NCBI GenBank assembly: GCA_017881795.1
Contig: JADGQM010000009.1
Location: 1-32,440 of the forward strand
Direction of reading: 5' to 3'
Length of the DNA stretch: 32,440 nt
From: Syntrophobacteraceae bacterium
GTDB taxonomy: Bacteria; Desulfobacterota; Syntrophobacteria; Syntrophobacterales; Syntrophobacteraceae
Shown in pieces: positions 17,348-25,582 of this stretch (position 1 is its first letter; each line of letters begins with the position of its first letter). A program made the translations under genes and the position numbers. A model generated the notes under the pieces. The model was not told the origin of the DNA. It saw only the letters and a list, made by a program, of their open reading frames with translations, and made no database searches.

Positions 17348-18107
17348 CGGATATATCCTCCAGGCTTACTGTACGGATGTCAGGCGAGAAAAAACCAGCC
17401 TCTACATCCCGCCTGATATGGTGATATTCCTCAGGCGAGATGGGTATGAACCTCAAATAGTCACCGGCATCAAAGAGGAATGGATTGGCTGTGCCAGGAA
17501 GGAAAGGCCTTAATGGCGTGCGGCCTATCAATCTCCAGCCTCCGGGACTCTCAATCGGGTAAAGCCCCGTCTGTGCGCCAGCAATCCCCACGGAACCTTG
17601 CGGTATTTTCGCTCGAGGTTTTTCAAGCCGGGGGGTGGCTATTTTGTCGGACATTCCACCCAGGTAGGGAAATCCGGGTGTAAAGCCCAGCATGTAAACC
17701 AGATAGGGTCTGGAACTGTGGATCGTGATCACCTCTTCAATTGAAAGCCTATTGTGCTGCGCCACATACTCGAGGTCCGGCCCAAATTCGCCACCATAAC
17801 AGACGGGTACATGAACCACGCGCACCCCCTCCTTTTCCACAACTTCAAGGCCTTCGTCAGAGGCAAGCATTTGTTGAATTGCCTCGACCAGATCAGACCG
17901 GCTTATGTTGAAAGGGTCAAAGTAAACCAACAGTGAGCGGTAGGTCGGGACAACCTCGATCACGCCTGCAATGCTTTTCTGATTAATCCGTCTTGCCAGT
18001 CGCTGAACACGGGCATTGACTTCTGGAGAAATCAGATTCCCCAGCTCCACGACTAAACCACGTTCGCCAGCGGGCAGTACTCTGAACTCGGGTAATCTGC
18101 CGGTCAT
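17340..18107 (-). CDS. pxpB: 5-oxoprolinase subunit B (KipI-like)
   Basis: This 255-residue protein is the allophanate-hydrolase subunit 1/KipI/PxpB family member. The signature LGFTPGFPYLGG is near residue 145, followed by RLEKPRAKIPQGSVGIAG (split here as KIPQGSVGIAG) and YPIESPGGWRLIGRTP, which together are diagnostic. PxpB and PxpC use ATP to phosphorylate 5-oxoproline. The gene is 3 bases downstream of the MFS transporter stop, with GGAG six bases before the ATG. In Bacillus the homologue KipI inhibits the sporulation kinase KinA, but the full pxpABC set here favours the metabolic role. Confidence 0.92.
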   Translation of the reverse strand: MTGRLPEFRVLPAGERGLVVELGNLISPEVNARVQRLARRINQKSIAGVIEVVPTYRSLLVYFDPFNISRSDLVEAIQQMLASDEGLEVVEKEGVRVVHVPVCYGGEFGPDLEYVAQHNRLSIEEVITIHSSRPYLVYMLGFTPGFPYLGGMSDKIATPRLEKPRAKIPQGSVGIAGAQTGLYPIESPGGWRLIGRTPLRPFLPGTANPFLFDAGDYLRFIPISPEEYHHIRRDVEAGFFSPDIRTVSLEDISDD

Positions 18108-18110
18108 CTC

Positions 18111-19382
18111 CTACTCCAGTTCTGCTGCCTTCGTCTCCGGCACCAGGAAAATCGAAGCGGCACCGATGGCGAATGCAACAGCAGTTATTGTCAGTGCAGC
18201 GCCAACGCCATATTTGGTCGCAGCGAACCCAACTGTAGTCGGCGCTAAAGCGCTGGCCATTCTACCGACATTATAGGTGAACCCAAGACCAGCCCCTCTC
18301 GCCCGAGTTGGGAACAGTTCGGCGATGAAGACGCCGAAAGCACTGAAATACCCCGATCCAAAAAACCCGACAAAGGGACCAAGAATCAGGAGAAGAGTGG
18401 CGTCACGCGTGTTTCCATAGATGAATACCAAGACCGCGGCTATCAGCAGAAAGGCAGCAAACGTGGGCCGCCGTCCATATTTATCGGCAATAAACCCAAA
18501 AGTGACATATCCGAAGAAAGCGCCAATCATGGTGGGAATGATCCACATCGAGCTCTTGACAATACTGAGACCAGCACCGCCTTTGTCAGCCGAGCTGCTC
18601 AGAAATCCCGGCAACCAGGTGAACAGTCCCCAGTAACCAAACATAACGAAGATTGCTATGATCGTGCAGCAAACTGTATATCGTAGCAGATCCGGGCGGA
18701 AGATCTGTGTAAGACTGAAACCCTGTTTCTTTTCCTCATTGGCCTTTACCCAGATCTCAGGCTCTTCAACCTTGGTCCGAACCCAAAGCGTGAAGAGGGC
18801 AGGGATTATTCCTATGAAGAACAGAACACGCCAGCCAAGCCACGGGAGAATAGTACCGGCGACAATAGCTGCCAGGATGTACCCGATTGCCCAGCCGCCT
18901 TGCATGATCCCGATCGCTTTCCCGCGATGCTCAGGAGGCCATGTTTCCGAAACCAATAACGCGCCGGATGCCCACTCGCCGCCCATACCGAGTCCGAGGA
19001 GCGTGCGGGCAAGAGCAAGCTGCCAGAGATTCTGGGTGAGGCCGCTCACGCCCGACATGATGGAGAAAATCAGTACCGTTGCCATCAAGGCATTTTTTCG
19101 ACCGATGCGGTCGGCGATCACACCGAATGCAATCCCGCCGAAGGCCGAAGCAAACAAGGTAACGGATGCTAAGAAACCTGCTTCGGTTGCTGTCAGGTTC
19201 CACTCTTTCATGATGGTGGTTAAGGCAAAGACGTAGAGGAGCACATCGAATGCGTCGAGAGCCCACCCCATTTGTGCAGCTAACAACGAGTACCATTGGT
19301 TCTTGCTGATGGTTTTCCACCACGGAATGGTGGCGCTCACAGCGACCACTTCACTTGGCTGGGTTGCCACTGTTTCACTCAT
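18111..19382 (-). CDS. MFS transporter (sugar/organic-acid:H+ symporter type), candidate 5-oxoproline importer
   Basis: This 423-residue protein is a 12-helix major facilitator. The first half has GWALDAFDVLLYVFA in helix 1 and the loop-2/3 motif GVIADRIGRKNAL (about 82-94); the second half repeats it as FGFIADKYGRRPTF. LLGLGMGGEWASGALLV matches helix 4 of the NanT/ShiA/aromatic-acid symporter branch. It is the first gene of the minus-strand run leading into pxpBCA-gdh-korDABC, with GGGAGGAGAGGACA before the ATG. Location suggests it imports 5-oxoproline or a related acid; the substrate itself cannot be read from the sequence. Confidence 0.88.
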   Translation of the reverse strand: MSETVATQPSEVVAVSATIPWWKTISKNQWYSLLAAQMGWALDAFDVLLYVFALTTIMKEWNLTATEAGFLASVTLFASAFGGIAFGVIADRIGRKNALMATVLIFSIMSGVSGLTQNLWQLALARTLLGLGMGGEWASGALLVSETWPPEHRGKAIGIMQGGWAIGYILAAIVAGTILPWLGWRVLFFIGIIPALFTLWVRTKVEEPEIWVKANEEKKQGFSLTQIFRPDLLRYTVCCTIIAIFVMFGYWGLFTWLPGFLSSSADKGGAGLSIVKSSMWIIPTMIGAFFGYVTFGFIADKYGRRPTFAAFLLIAAVLVFIYGNTRDATLLLILGPFVGFFGSGYFSAFGVFIAELFPTRARGAGLGFTYNVGRMASALAPTTVGFAATKYGVGAALTITAVAFAIGAASIFLVPETKAAELE

Positions 19383-19542
19383 TGTCCTCTCCTCCCGAAG
19401 TTGATGAATTTGGATGATGAAATTTGCTGGTTTAATACTTCGCTTTTAAATGTTCTCAGGACCGACCCGCCCATTAACCCTTTGCTGTGAAGGTTCTGAG
19501 GCGGCGCCTAGCACCTTCCACAAGGCGAGTCCTTTGTCAGGT

Positions 19543-19559
19543 TCAGGGACGGGCCCTGA
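19543..19559 (-). terminator. Short hairpin after the binding-protein gene
   Basis: TCAGGG (19543-19548) pairs with CCCTGA (19554-19559) around a 5-base loop, 31 bases beyond the stop of the minus-strand binding-protein gene. It lacks a T-tract, so this is only a weak terminator candidate. Confidence 0.25.
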
Positions 19560-19589
19560 GCAGAGGAAATCAAACTCCACGATCAAGGC

Positions 19590-20759
19590 TTACGGACTGA
19601 TGCTGGTCACATAGGTGAACTTGCCGTCTTTCACCTGGTTGATCACCACGGCCCTTACCATGTTGCCCTCCTCACCCATGCTGATTTTCCCGAACAGTCC
19701 CTCGAAATCCTTGGTGTTTGCCAGAGCCTCCCGAACATCAGGGCCGGCCTCAGACTTAGCACGCTGGATAGCATCCATGAGAACGAAGTAGGCCTCAGCG
19801 CCCATGGCGGAGTTGCCATCCAAATCTTTGTTGAATTTCTTTTTATAGAACGCCAGAAAGTCTTTACCCAATGGGGTGGCCATCGCGGCTTCGTGGAAAA
19901 AAGCTGTGAAATACATACCCTCCACTGCCTCGCCTCCGAGCTTGATGAGATCATTTAACTGGACCGCGTCACCGGCCATGATGGGGATGTTGATCCCAAG
20001 CTCCTTGGCTTGCTTGGCCAACAGGGCAACCTCGGTATAGTAGTCGGGAGCGTAGATGAGGTCCGCTTTCGCTGCCTGCGCCTGGGTGAGCTCTGTGCGG
20101 AAATCCTTGTCGCCGGTCTTGATGTACGAGGTGTAGAGCACCTTGCCGCCCAGTTTGGTAAAGGAGCTGACGAAGTAATTGCCAAGCCCGACGCAGTACT
20201 CGTGGGTGATGTCGACGATCACCACGGCGGTCTTCGCCCTCAAATTCATTGCTGCCAGCATGGCGGCAATTTCAGCCTGGATGGGGTCGGTGAAGCAGGC
20301 TCGGAAGTAGTACTTCTTGCCCATGGTCACCAAAGGGTTGGTGGCTGTGGGCGAAATCATCGGGATTTCATGCTTCTCGCCGACGGGGCCGGCGGCAATG
20401 GAGGGGCCGCTGAAGGCCTCGCCGATAATAGCCGACACCTTGTCCTTCGTGATCAGGCGGTCAACAGCGTTTGGCGCTTCTTTCTTGTCGCTTTTTGTAT
20501 CCGCCAGGAAGAGCCTGATTTCCCTCCCAGACACCTGCGGCTTCATCTCGTTGGCTGCCCTGATGCCGTCCCACGTCGACTCGCCATAAGACGCCGCAGC
20601 GCCGGTCATGGGCAGATAAACCCCGACAAGAATCGGCTCTACAGGCGGCATAACAGTCGGTTCTATAACGAGCGGAACCTGCTTCTGTGCAGACACAACC
20701 GGTATGCCCAGCATGAAAGCCATTGCCGCTGTCAGTAAGACTGTAAACATTCTTTTCAT
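19590..20759 (-). CDS. ABC transporter substrate-binding protein, LivK-like
   Basis: This 389-residue periplasmic binding protein of the branched-chain amino acid (HAAT/Peripla_BP_6) type has an N-terminal signal peptide with hydrophobic core TVLLTAAMAFMLGIPVV and likely cleavage after VSA (24/25). The mature part starts with ILVGVYLPMTGAAASYG, typical of LivJ/LivK. The later IIGEAFSGPSIAAGPV and PMISPTATNPLVT blocks form the ligand hinge. No cysteine follows the signal, so it is a soluble periplasmic protein rather than a lipoprotein. AAGGGAGGGAAATAG is the ribosome-binding site. The cognate LivHMGF membrane and ATPase subunits are not in the window. The ligand may be an amino or organic acid, not necessarily leucine. 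Confidence 0.92.
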   Translation of the reverse strand: MKRMFTVLLTAAMAFMLGIPVVSAQKQVPLVIEPTVMPPVEPILVGVYLPMTGAAASYGESTWDGIRAANEMKPQVSGREIRLFLADTKSDKKEAPNAVDRLITKDKVSAIIGEAFSGPSIAAGPVGEKHEIPMISPTATNPLVTMGKKYYFRACFTDPIQAEIAAMLAAMNLRAKTAVVIVDITHEYCVGLGNYFVSSFTKLGGKVLYTSYIKTGDKDFRTELTQAQAAKADLIYAPDYYTEVALLAKQAKELGINIPIMAGDAVQLNDLIKLGGEAVEGMYFTAFFHEAAMATPLGKDFLAFYKKKFNKDLDGNSAMGAEAYFVLMDAIQRAKSEAGPDVREALANTKDFEGLFGKISMGEEGNMVRAVVINQVKDGKFTYVTSISP

Positions 20760-20911
20760 TCTATTTCCCTCCCTTGTGTTGAAAGTACCGTCTCTTTCCG
20801 GAGAACGTACTTACAGCAACCATTCCGGCTGAGGCCGAGCGGAAAGTTGCGGGCCTGGGCAACCGCAGGAAAGCTCATGAGCACCCCGATGTTCGCCGGG
20901 ACGGCGGTGAC

Positions 20912-20935
20912 GGGCGCCGAGCTGCTGCAGCGCCC
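20912..20935 (-). terminator. GC-rich hairpin after the amidohydrolase gene
   Basis: GGGCGC (20912-20917) pairs with GCGCCC (20930-20935); an inner GCTGC/GCAGC pair strengthens it. It lies downstream of the amidohydrolase stop (minus strand) and upstream of the binding-protein start. No T-tract was seen. Confidence 0.25.
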
Positions 20936-20967
20936 CTCCCTGGGGACCGGTTCGACAATCGCTCAGC

Positions 20968-22221
20968 TTATTTCATGGCCACAGGCAGATCCCAAACATT
21001 GTCGTACGCGTGAGCCGCTTCCCAGGCCCTCACCTTCGTTCTGGCAGCATCGAACAGGCGTACGTGATTGGCGTAATGGACCTTGTGGGCAACCTCAGGA
21101 CCAACCTTTTTCCACAGCGGCTCCAAAATGTCCTTAACGGCGAGATAATCCTCGACGGGCATTGGCTTTCCCAAAACCACGTTGCCCTTGTCGTCAAGTT
21201 TGTTCTTCGTGAAGATGACGGTATCGGAGCCCCAAAGAACCCTGTCCTGATAATTCTTGACGAAGTTGGCCCAATCATCAAGTGACGGCATACCGGGCTC
21301 CGGGTCCACCATGTATACCTGTACGAGGTCCCAGGAAAGGTCCACGTTCCAGTTTGGGCATGCGTCCAATATTTCGGAAAGCACCTGGAGGTGATTCGGC
21401 GCCGGCTTCACGAAGCGGCCGAGCCCGGTATGCGCCAGGTAGACCGCGGCCTTCGGGCTCTCCGTACAGAGATGCTTGTAGCCGGCCGTGTAAGGCGCCT
21501 CCGGCGACATGCTGACGACCTTGCCGTCGTACGACACCCCGGCGTGGTAGACATCGCTGTGGAGGCAGACCATCAGACCCGCTTCGCCCGCGAAATCGAG
21601 TATGGTCTTGAGCGATGGGTTATAGAGGGTGTTCCTGTCCGAATCGGTCGCGTCCGGGGGGAGCGTCTCACCCGGACCCAGGTCTGTCTTGATTAGATCG
21701 TCGTCTATCTTGTCACCGACGAGCTCCTTATGCACCGAGAACTCGCCTATACCTGAAAATACCCCCGGGAAGAGGATCAACATACGCTTGATATGGTTAA
21801 CACCATACTGATCCATGGGGTTGAATCCAACCATCATCGGATCGAGACGAGCCTTGTCGGCGGCGGACAGTGTGAGATAGTCCCTGGCGGTCATCACATC
21901 AACAAAGGAGTAGTAGTACATCCCCGCCTTCGGCCCCAGGTAGTAATTGGGCGGCATCTTGTCCCCTGCGTAGTGCTCGAAGCGATCCCACTTTTGCTCC
22001 AAGGGGAGGGGAAAAGCCACTGACCGTGCGATTTTGTCCCCCATGTACCTATCGATGATCTCCTTCATGGGAACGCCCTGCATGGCGTAATTCGCGTTGT
22101 GGAAGTGCGAATCGATGATCTGGTCAGCAGCATGAACCGCGAAGGCGCAGATCAACACCAGGAAGGGAACCACGATAAGCATTCCACGAATCTTTTGTGT
22201 TATCAGTCGTTTACTGTACAT
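20968..22221 (-). CDS. Secreted metal-dependent amidohydrolase (amidohydrolase-2 family)
   Basis: This protein is 417 residues from ATG 22221, which follows AAAGAGAGGGAAT; the frame opens 69 bases earlier without a ribosome-binding site. A signal peptide is clear: charged start, core MLIVVPFLVLICAFAV, cleavage after AHA (about 30/31). The mature TIM-barrel begins with IDSHFHN (HxH metal pair), then VCLHSDVYHAG and YLAHTGLG supply further histidines, and LWGSDTV an aspartate near the C-terminus. The metal site therefore looks intact, and the enzyme should act in the periplasm. The family hydrolyses or decarboxylates diverse lactones and carboxylates. It precedes the LivK-like gene by 208 bases, which suggests one transport/processing unit. 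Substrate unknown. Confidence 0.85.
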   Translation of the reverse strand: MYSKRLITQKIRGMLIVVPFLVLICAFAVHAADQIIDSHFHNANYAMQGVPMKEIIDRYMGDKIARSVAFPLPLEQKWDRFEHYAGDKMPPNYYLGPKAGMYYYSFVDVMTARDYLTLSAADKARLDPMMVGFNPMDQYGVNHIKRMLILFPGVFSGIGEFSVHKELVGDKIDDDLIKTDLGPGETLPPDATDSDRNTLYNPSLKTILDFAGEAGLMVCLHSDVYHAGVSYDGKVVSMSPEAPYTAGYKHLCTESPKAAVYLAHTGLGRFVKPAPNHLQVLSEILDACPNWNVDLSWDLVQVYMVDPEPGMPSLDDWANFVKNYQDRVLWGSDTVIFTKNKLDDKGNVVLGKPMPVEDYLAVKDILEPLWKKVGPEVAHKVHYANHVRLFDAARTKVRAWEAAHAYDNVWDLPVAMK

Positions 22222-22378
22222 ATTCCCTCTCTTTTTGGTTTGTCCAATCGAATGCCTCGCCGGCAGGCGGTTCGCACGCTCTTGAGGCAATGTGCCGTGT
22301 GTACTGTGAGCGAGGCGTTGTCTGTAAGGTGCTGAGCGAGCTAAAGGAAACGCAAACCTAGGGGATCAATCGAAAGAG

Positions 22379-22412
22379 GCCTCCAGGGAGCAATCATCAT
22401 CTCCCCGGAGGC
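22379..22412. terminator. Imperfect 12-bp hairpin
   Basis: GCCTCC-A-GGGAG (22379-22390) pairs with CTCCC-C-GGAGGC (22401-22412), one A/C mismatch, 10-base loop. On the minus strand it is followed by CTCTTTCG, a weak pyrimidine run, and would end transcription from the PRC-barrel remnant side. Confidence 0.4.
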
Positions 22413-22525
22413 TGCGTGCAGGCATTATCAGGATCCTTAACCTTTGACCTTCGTAATGGTCTGAGTGCTTTTTCATGACGGCCTCTCCACCATCGACAGG
22501 CAAGTTCCTCTACAACAACTTGCTC

Positions 22526-22675
22526 TCAAAATCCGAACCGAAAGGAGAGCAACGCGTAGGCCACGCGGTTCTTTCCGGCGTCGATCACCAGTTCGTGGAT
22601 CTTGCCCACATTCTCACTCTGGCGATTGACCACCGTTTCGCCGATGATCTTCGATGCCTGGACGATACCGCACAT
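22526..22675 (-). pseudogene. Truncated PRC-barrel domain protein
   Basis: The minus strand encodes 49 residues beginning MCGIVQASKIIGETVVN and continuing GKIHELVIDAGKNRVAYAL before stopping just after LLSFRFGF. This is the N-terminal half of a PRC-barrel domain (family pattern: SxLIGxxVxNxxGExLGxIxDLVID...VAYAVLSFGG). Members normally continue with a glycine-rich turn and a KLFAVPW-like strand. Here a stop intervenes, and the following ESKLL in the same frame resembles the lost strand, so a small deletion or frameshift is likely. No in-frame continuation upstream: a TAA lies eight codons before the ATG. It might be expressed as a short peptide, but I treat it as a remnant. Confidence 0.7.
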
Positions 22676-22941
22676 GGCCACCGACTTCTTGCTCGTTTAC
22701 TTCATACCTTACTTTTTTTGTTTGGATTATTGGGTTCAATATCTGCCCCCGACGACAGCCTGAGCGGTTTTCGCTTCGCATGGCATTATCATCGTCGGTA
22801 GGTTTCCACCTATCCCTAGCCTTATTGCCAAATATATGCCAGACAGATCAAGAGCCATCGCATTTTCTATTAAGCTCATATATATAAGCACTTACGGCAG
22901 GGCGAGACCCATCGAAGGTTGTGGACTTGACTAGAAAAAGT

Positions 22942-23051
22942 GTTGCATGCAACAGAAACGTTGCGTTTCTTCCATGTCACATGTAATACTTCAATGCCAG
23001 GGAGTACCTTTTGGGCCGAAATAGCCCAGGCGCGCAGAGATGCCTCTGCGC
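22942..23051. promoter_or_regulatory. Cluster of five dyad symmetries
   Basis: Three inverted repeats lie almost end to end: GTTGCATGCAAC (22942-22953, perfect), AGAAACG-TTG-CGTTTCT (22954-22970) and CATGT-C-ACATG (22973-22983). Two hairpins follow: TGGGC/GCCCA (23012-23028) and GCGCAGAG-ATGC-CTCTGCGC (23032-23051, perfect 8-bp stem). No gene starts close by on either strand, so this may be operators left from a lost gene, an untranslated leader or a small structured RNA. Function unknown. Confidence 0.4.
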
Positions 23052-23471
23052 TGTTCAGTCGGTCAGGGCTGGAATTCAGGGGCGCCATAACGGGACAGAT
23101 GCGACCTTCAGATCGGAGAATACTCTCTTTATGCGGTGTTCAACCGCATGATTGAGTCCTGCTCTAAAAGAGCGCTTCCTGATTGTTGTAACCACACTGC
23201 GATCCAACACATCCGTGCTGTCGACATTCAGGCGCTTGACTCGCCGCACTACTGGGAGAAATGGGATCGGGTCGAACAAAAAGACATCGAAATCATTTGA
23301 AATCGTCCAGGCCAGTCTGGATCGCTATCCAGTCGCAAGGCGGCGAAGAAGCACCTGATCGACATCCCCTCGAAATGCCCTTGGCGGTGTGCAACTCTGC
23401 ACGTGATGGCAGCCAAGAAATGGCTCATCAGACTGGCTTCCGGGTCCACTCAGGAATGACGAGCCGAAGAG

Positions 23472-23507
23472 AAAAAAATGGAGAGGCCGAAGAGCAGCCT
23501 CTCCATT
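23472..23507 (-). terminator. Rho-independent terminator of the AOR gene
   Basis: On the minus strand AATGGAGAGGC pairs with GCCTCTCCATT (23477-23487 and 23497-23507, 11 bp, 9-base loop) and the stem runs into seven T residues (A-tract 23472-23478 on the plus strand). It lies 24 bases after the AOR stop, a textbook arrangement. Confidence 0.88.
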
Positions 23508-23531
23508 CAATCGCCGTAAGCTGAACTGCTG

Positions 23532-25274
23532 CTACCAGTCAAACACGCGATCCAAATCTTCATCTTTCACGTCGAAGGTGACGTTGTGGGGGCCGACGGG
23601 TTCGTTTTTGAAGAACTCGGGCAAGCGGTCCTGTTGAGCGGAAAACCCGGCGCGCACATTGAAATCGCGTTCCGTGCTCAGGACCCGCTTGCCGAGCGCC
23701 ACCACGTCGTCGCCTGTCAGGTTCGTCCCGTAAAAGCCGTTGAGCAGGTCCAGGAGGGCCTGGAAGGTCTCCGGTTGATCGAGGAGGGCGAAGGCTATGA
23801 ACAGGCACATACCCGTTGAGTCTATCGCCGCAGTGGCGATCTGGAGATCCCGCGAGAGTTGGATCTGACCCTCGGGTTTTAGCGGATCGATAAAGCCTCC
23901 GACCCTGAGGATATTGGCGGTCACAGCATACCCCGCCGTGTGGTCGGCTCCCATGGGGCTGGTGGCATAGGTCACGCCAATGCCTTGGACCGCCCTGGGA
24001 TCGTAGGCTGGAAGCGCCTGCCCTTTGACCACCGGCACCCGTTCTACGCCGAAGACCTTACCCGTAACGGCGGCCCCTGCTCCCAGAATACGCCCCAAAT
24101 GAGTCCCCTGACCGACTTCCTTCATCAGGTTGATGGCGCCTTCGGCGTCGCCAAACTTGAGCAGCCCGGCTTCCATGGCAACACCGATGGTCACACCCAT
24201 CTCGATGCTATCCAGGCCGTAGTTGTCATCCAGAAAATCCAGCATGGCGATGGCGTCCAGATCGGATATACCGCAGTGCCCGCCATGAGCCCAAACGGTC
24301 TCATATTCGGGTTGTTTGCTGAGGAAGTTTCCATCTTTATCGAAGTAAGTGCCGGAGCAGCGGATGACGCAACCCCGGTGGCAACCGTGGGTTGCCGACC
24401 CTGGCCCGCCACGCAGGTTTTCAGTTTCAGCCTGGGTTTCGCCGCTGATTTTATGGGCGCCCTCGAAGCGTCCTTCCTTAAAGTTGTACGCAGGATAGCC
24501 TCCCGCTTCACACAGAATGTTGGTCAGGACATTGGTTCCGTAGGTGGGAAGGCCCTGGCCGGTTACCGGGTGATTTCTCAGTCCTTCGACGAACTTCTTG
24601 TTTGCGGCGTTGAATTTTTCCGGATCTTGCGGTGACCGCATCTTCGCTCCCGCATCATCGAGGACGATGGCCTTGATCCTCTTGGCGCCCATGACCGCAC
24701 CCATGCCTCCACGACCGGCATGACGGGTGGGCCGCAATTCCATGTCGGTGATGGCAATCGTTGCGGCACTCATCTTCATTTCACCGGCCGGGCCGATGGA
24801 GATACAAGTAATCTTCCTGCCATACTGATATTTCATCCGCTCCACCAACTCGTAGTTAGGGAGCAGTTTCAGACTGTTGTCGAGGATGACTTTGACGCCG
24901 CCCGGGTTGATGTGAACGCGGTAAAGGTCATCCTTTTGCGGCTTTCCCTCAAGGACCATGGCGGCATATCCCAACCGGGCCAGCACCTGAGCCGCCTGCC
25001 CGCCGGCATTGGCTTCCTTGATGCCCCCGGTGAGCGGGCTTTTGGCGCCGACCGAAAGGCGCCCCGACATGGCGGCGGTCGTGCCGCTGAGCATCCCCGG
25101 GGCAAGGACCAGCTTGTTATCCGCCCCAAGAGGGTGGCACAGCGGGGGAACCTCCCTGGCAACCATAGCCGAGGTGAGGGCTCTGCCTCCCAAGCCGGTA
25201 TAATCGCCCAAGGGTTCCTCGGTCACCTTTGGACCACCTTCAGCTCCCATATCGATTCTCAAAATCTTGTCCAT
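23532..25274 (-). CDS. aor: Aldehyde:ferredoxin oxidoreductase (tungstopterin enzyme)
   Basis: This 580-residue member of the AOR family oxidises aldehydes to acids, or the reverse, with ferredoxin, using a bis-pyranopterin tungsten cofactor and one [4Fe-4S] cluster. The N-terminal domain shows YTGLGGRAL, APGMLSGTTAAMSGRLSVGAKSP (split here as SGRLSVGAKSPLTG) and GGQAAQVLARLGYAA. RHAGRGGMGAVMGAKR (around 170-185) is a pterin-contact signature. GCHRGCVIRC near 300 and DSTGMCLF near 490 supply the cluster cysteines. I start it at 25274: AGGAGG directly abuts the upstream ATG 25283 (zero spacing) but is 9 bases from ATG 25274. It is a single-gene unit with its own terminator. Tungsten use is inferred from the family. 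Confidence 0.94.
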   Translation of the reverse strand: MDKILRIDMGAEGGPKVTEEPLGDYTGLGGRALTSAMVAREVPPLCHPLGADNKLVLAPGMLSGTTAAMSGRLSVGAKSPLTGGIKEANAGGQAAQVLARLGYAAMVLEGKPQKDDLYRVHINPGGVKVILDNSLKLLPNYELVERMKYQYGRKITCISIGPAGEMKMSAATIAITDMELRPTRHAGRGGMGAVMGAKRIKAIVLDDAGAKMRSPQDPEKFNAANKKFVEGLRNHPVTGQGLPTYGTNVLTNILCEAGGYPAYNFKEGRFEGAHKISGETQAETENLRGGPGSATHGCHRGCVIRCSGTYFDKDGNFLSKQPEYETVWAHGGHCGISDLDAIAMLDFLDDNYGLDSIEMGVTIGVAMEAGLLKFGDAEGAINLMKEVGQGTHLGRILGAGAAVTGKVFGVERVPVVKGQALPAYDPRAVQGIGVTYATSPMGADHTAGYAVTANILRVGGFIDPLKPEGQIQLSRDLQIATAAIDSTGMCLFIAFALLDQPETFQALLDLLNGFYGTNLTGDDVVALGKRVLSTERDFNVRAGFSAQQDRLPEFFKNEPVGPHNVTFDVKDEDLDRVFDW

Positions 25275-25325
25275 AAATGCCATCCTCCTGAAAGTAAAAA
25301 ATGAGAGATCATCGTTGGGATTGTT

Positions 25326-25355
25326 AATAGAACATTATGATAAATTAGTGGTCAA
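25326..25355 (-). promoter_or_regulatory. Candidate sigma-70-type promoter for AOR
   Basis: Read on the minus strand, TTGACC (25350-25355) and TCTATT (25326-25331) are 18 bases apart, about 50 bases before the AOR start. The -35 matches 5 of 6 and the -10 only 4 of 6 consensus positions. The rest of the 308-base spacer between the divergent AOR and DUF167 genes (25275-25582) shows nothing else I can name. Confidence 0.3.
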
Positions 25356-25582
25356 CGAAGAATTGCAAAAGCACCATCCAATGTTGTATAGTAGGTTCTG
25401 TTTTCCATCATCCATACGGAATGACTGAATTGGGTTGATCATCCGCGTGCTGCCTCTCCTACGAATGTTGAACTCCATGGCTCTCACAATTGTTTCCGGG
25501 TTGGCGCTTTCTCGGTAATTACGATCTGTTTCTGGCGCCTCCTCAGATTTGAGAAGTGTCCCACTCGACAGGAAGGACCAAC

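Larger units (their letters stand above)
22222..23531. other. 1.3-kb region without an intact gene
   Basis: Between the amidohydrolase start and the AOR stop I find no complete gene on either strand. It holds a hairpin at 22379-22412, a broken PRC-barrel gene at 22526-22675, a run of dyad symmetries at 22942-23051 and the AOR terminator at 23472-23507. A 59-codon open stretch at 23121-23300 (plus) is discussed among the rejected items. The picture is of a degraded, rearranged spacer. Confidence 0.6.

Noticed and set aside
23121-23300. 59-codon open plus-strand stretch with natural-looking composition (HTAIQHIRAVDIQALDSP, then YWEKWDRVEQ)
   Set aside because: It could be a decayed gene fragment, but I recognise no family, it has no ribosome-binding site, and a frame this short is not strong evidence.
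25360-25400. Possible sigma-54 promoter (GG...TTTTGCA) upstream of AOR
   Set aside because: The spacing between the GG and GC elements is 11 or 7 instead of the required 10 bases.
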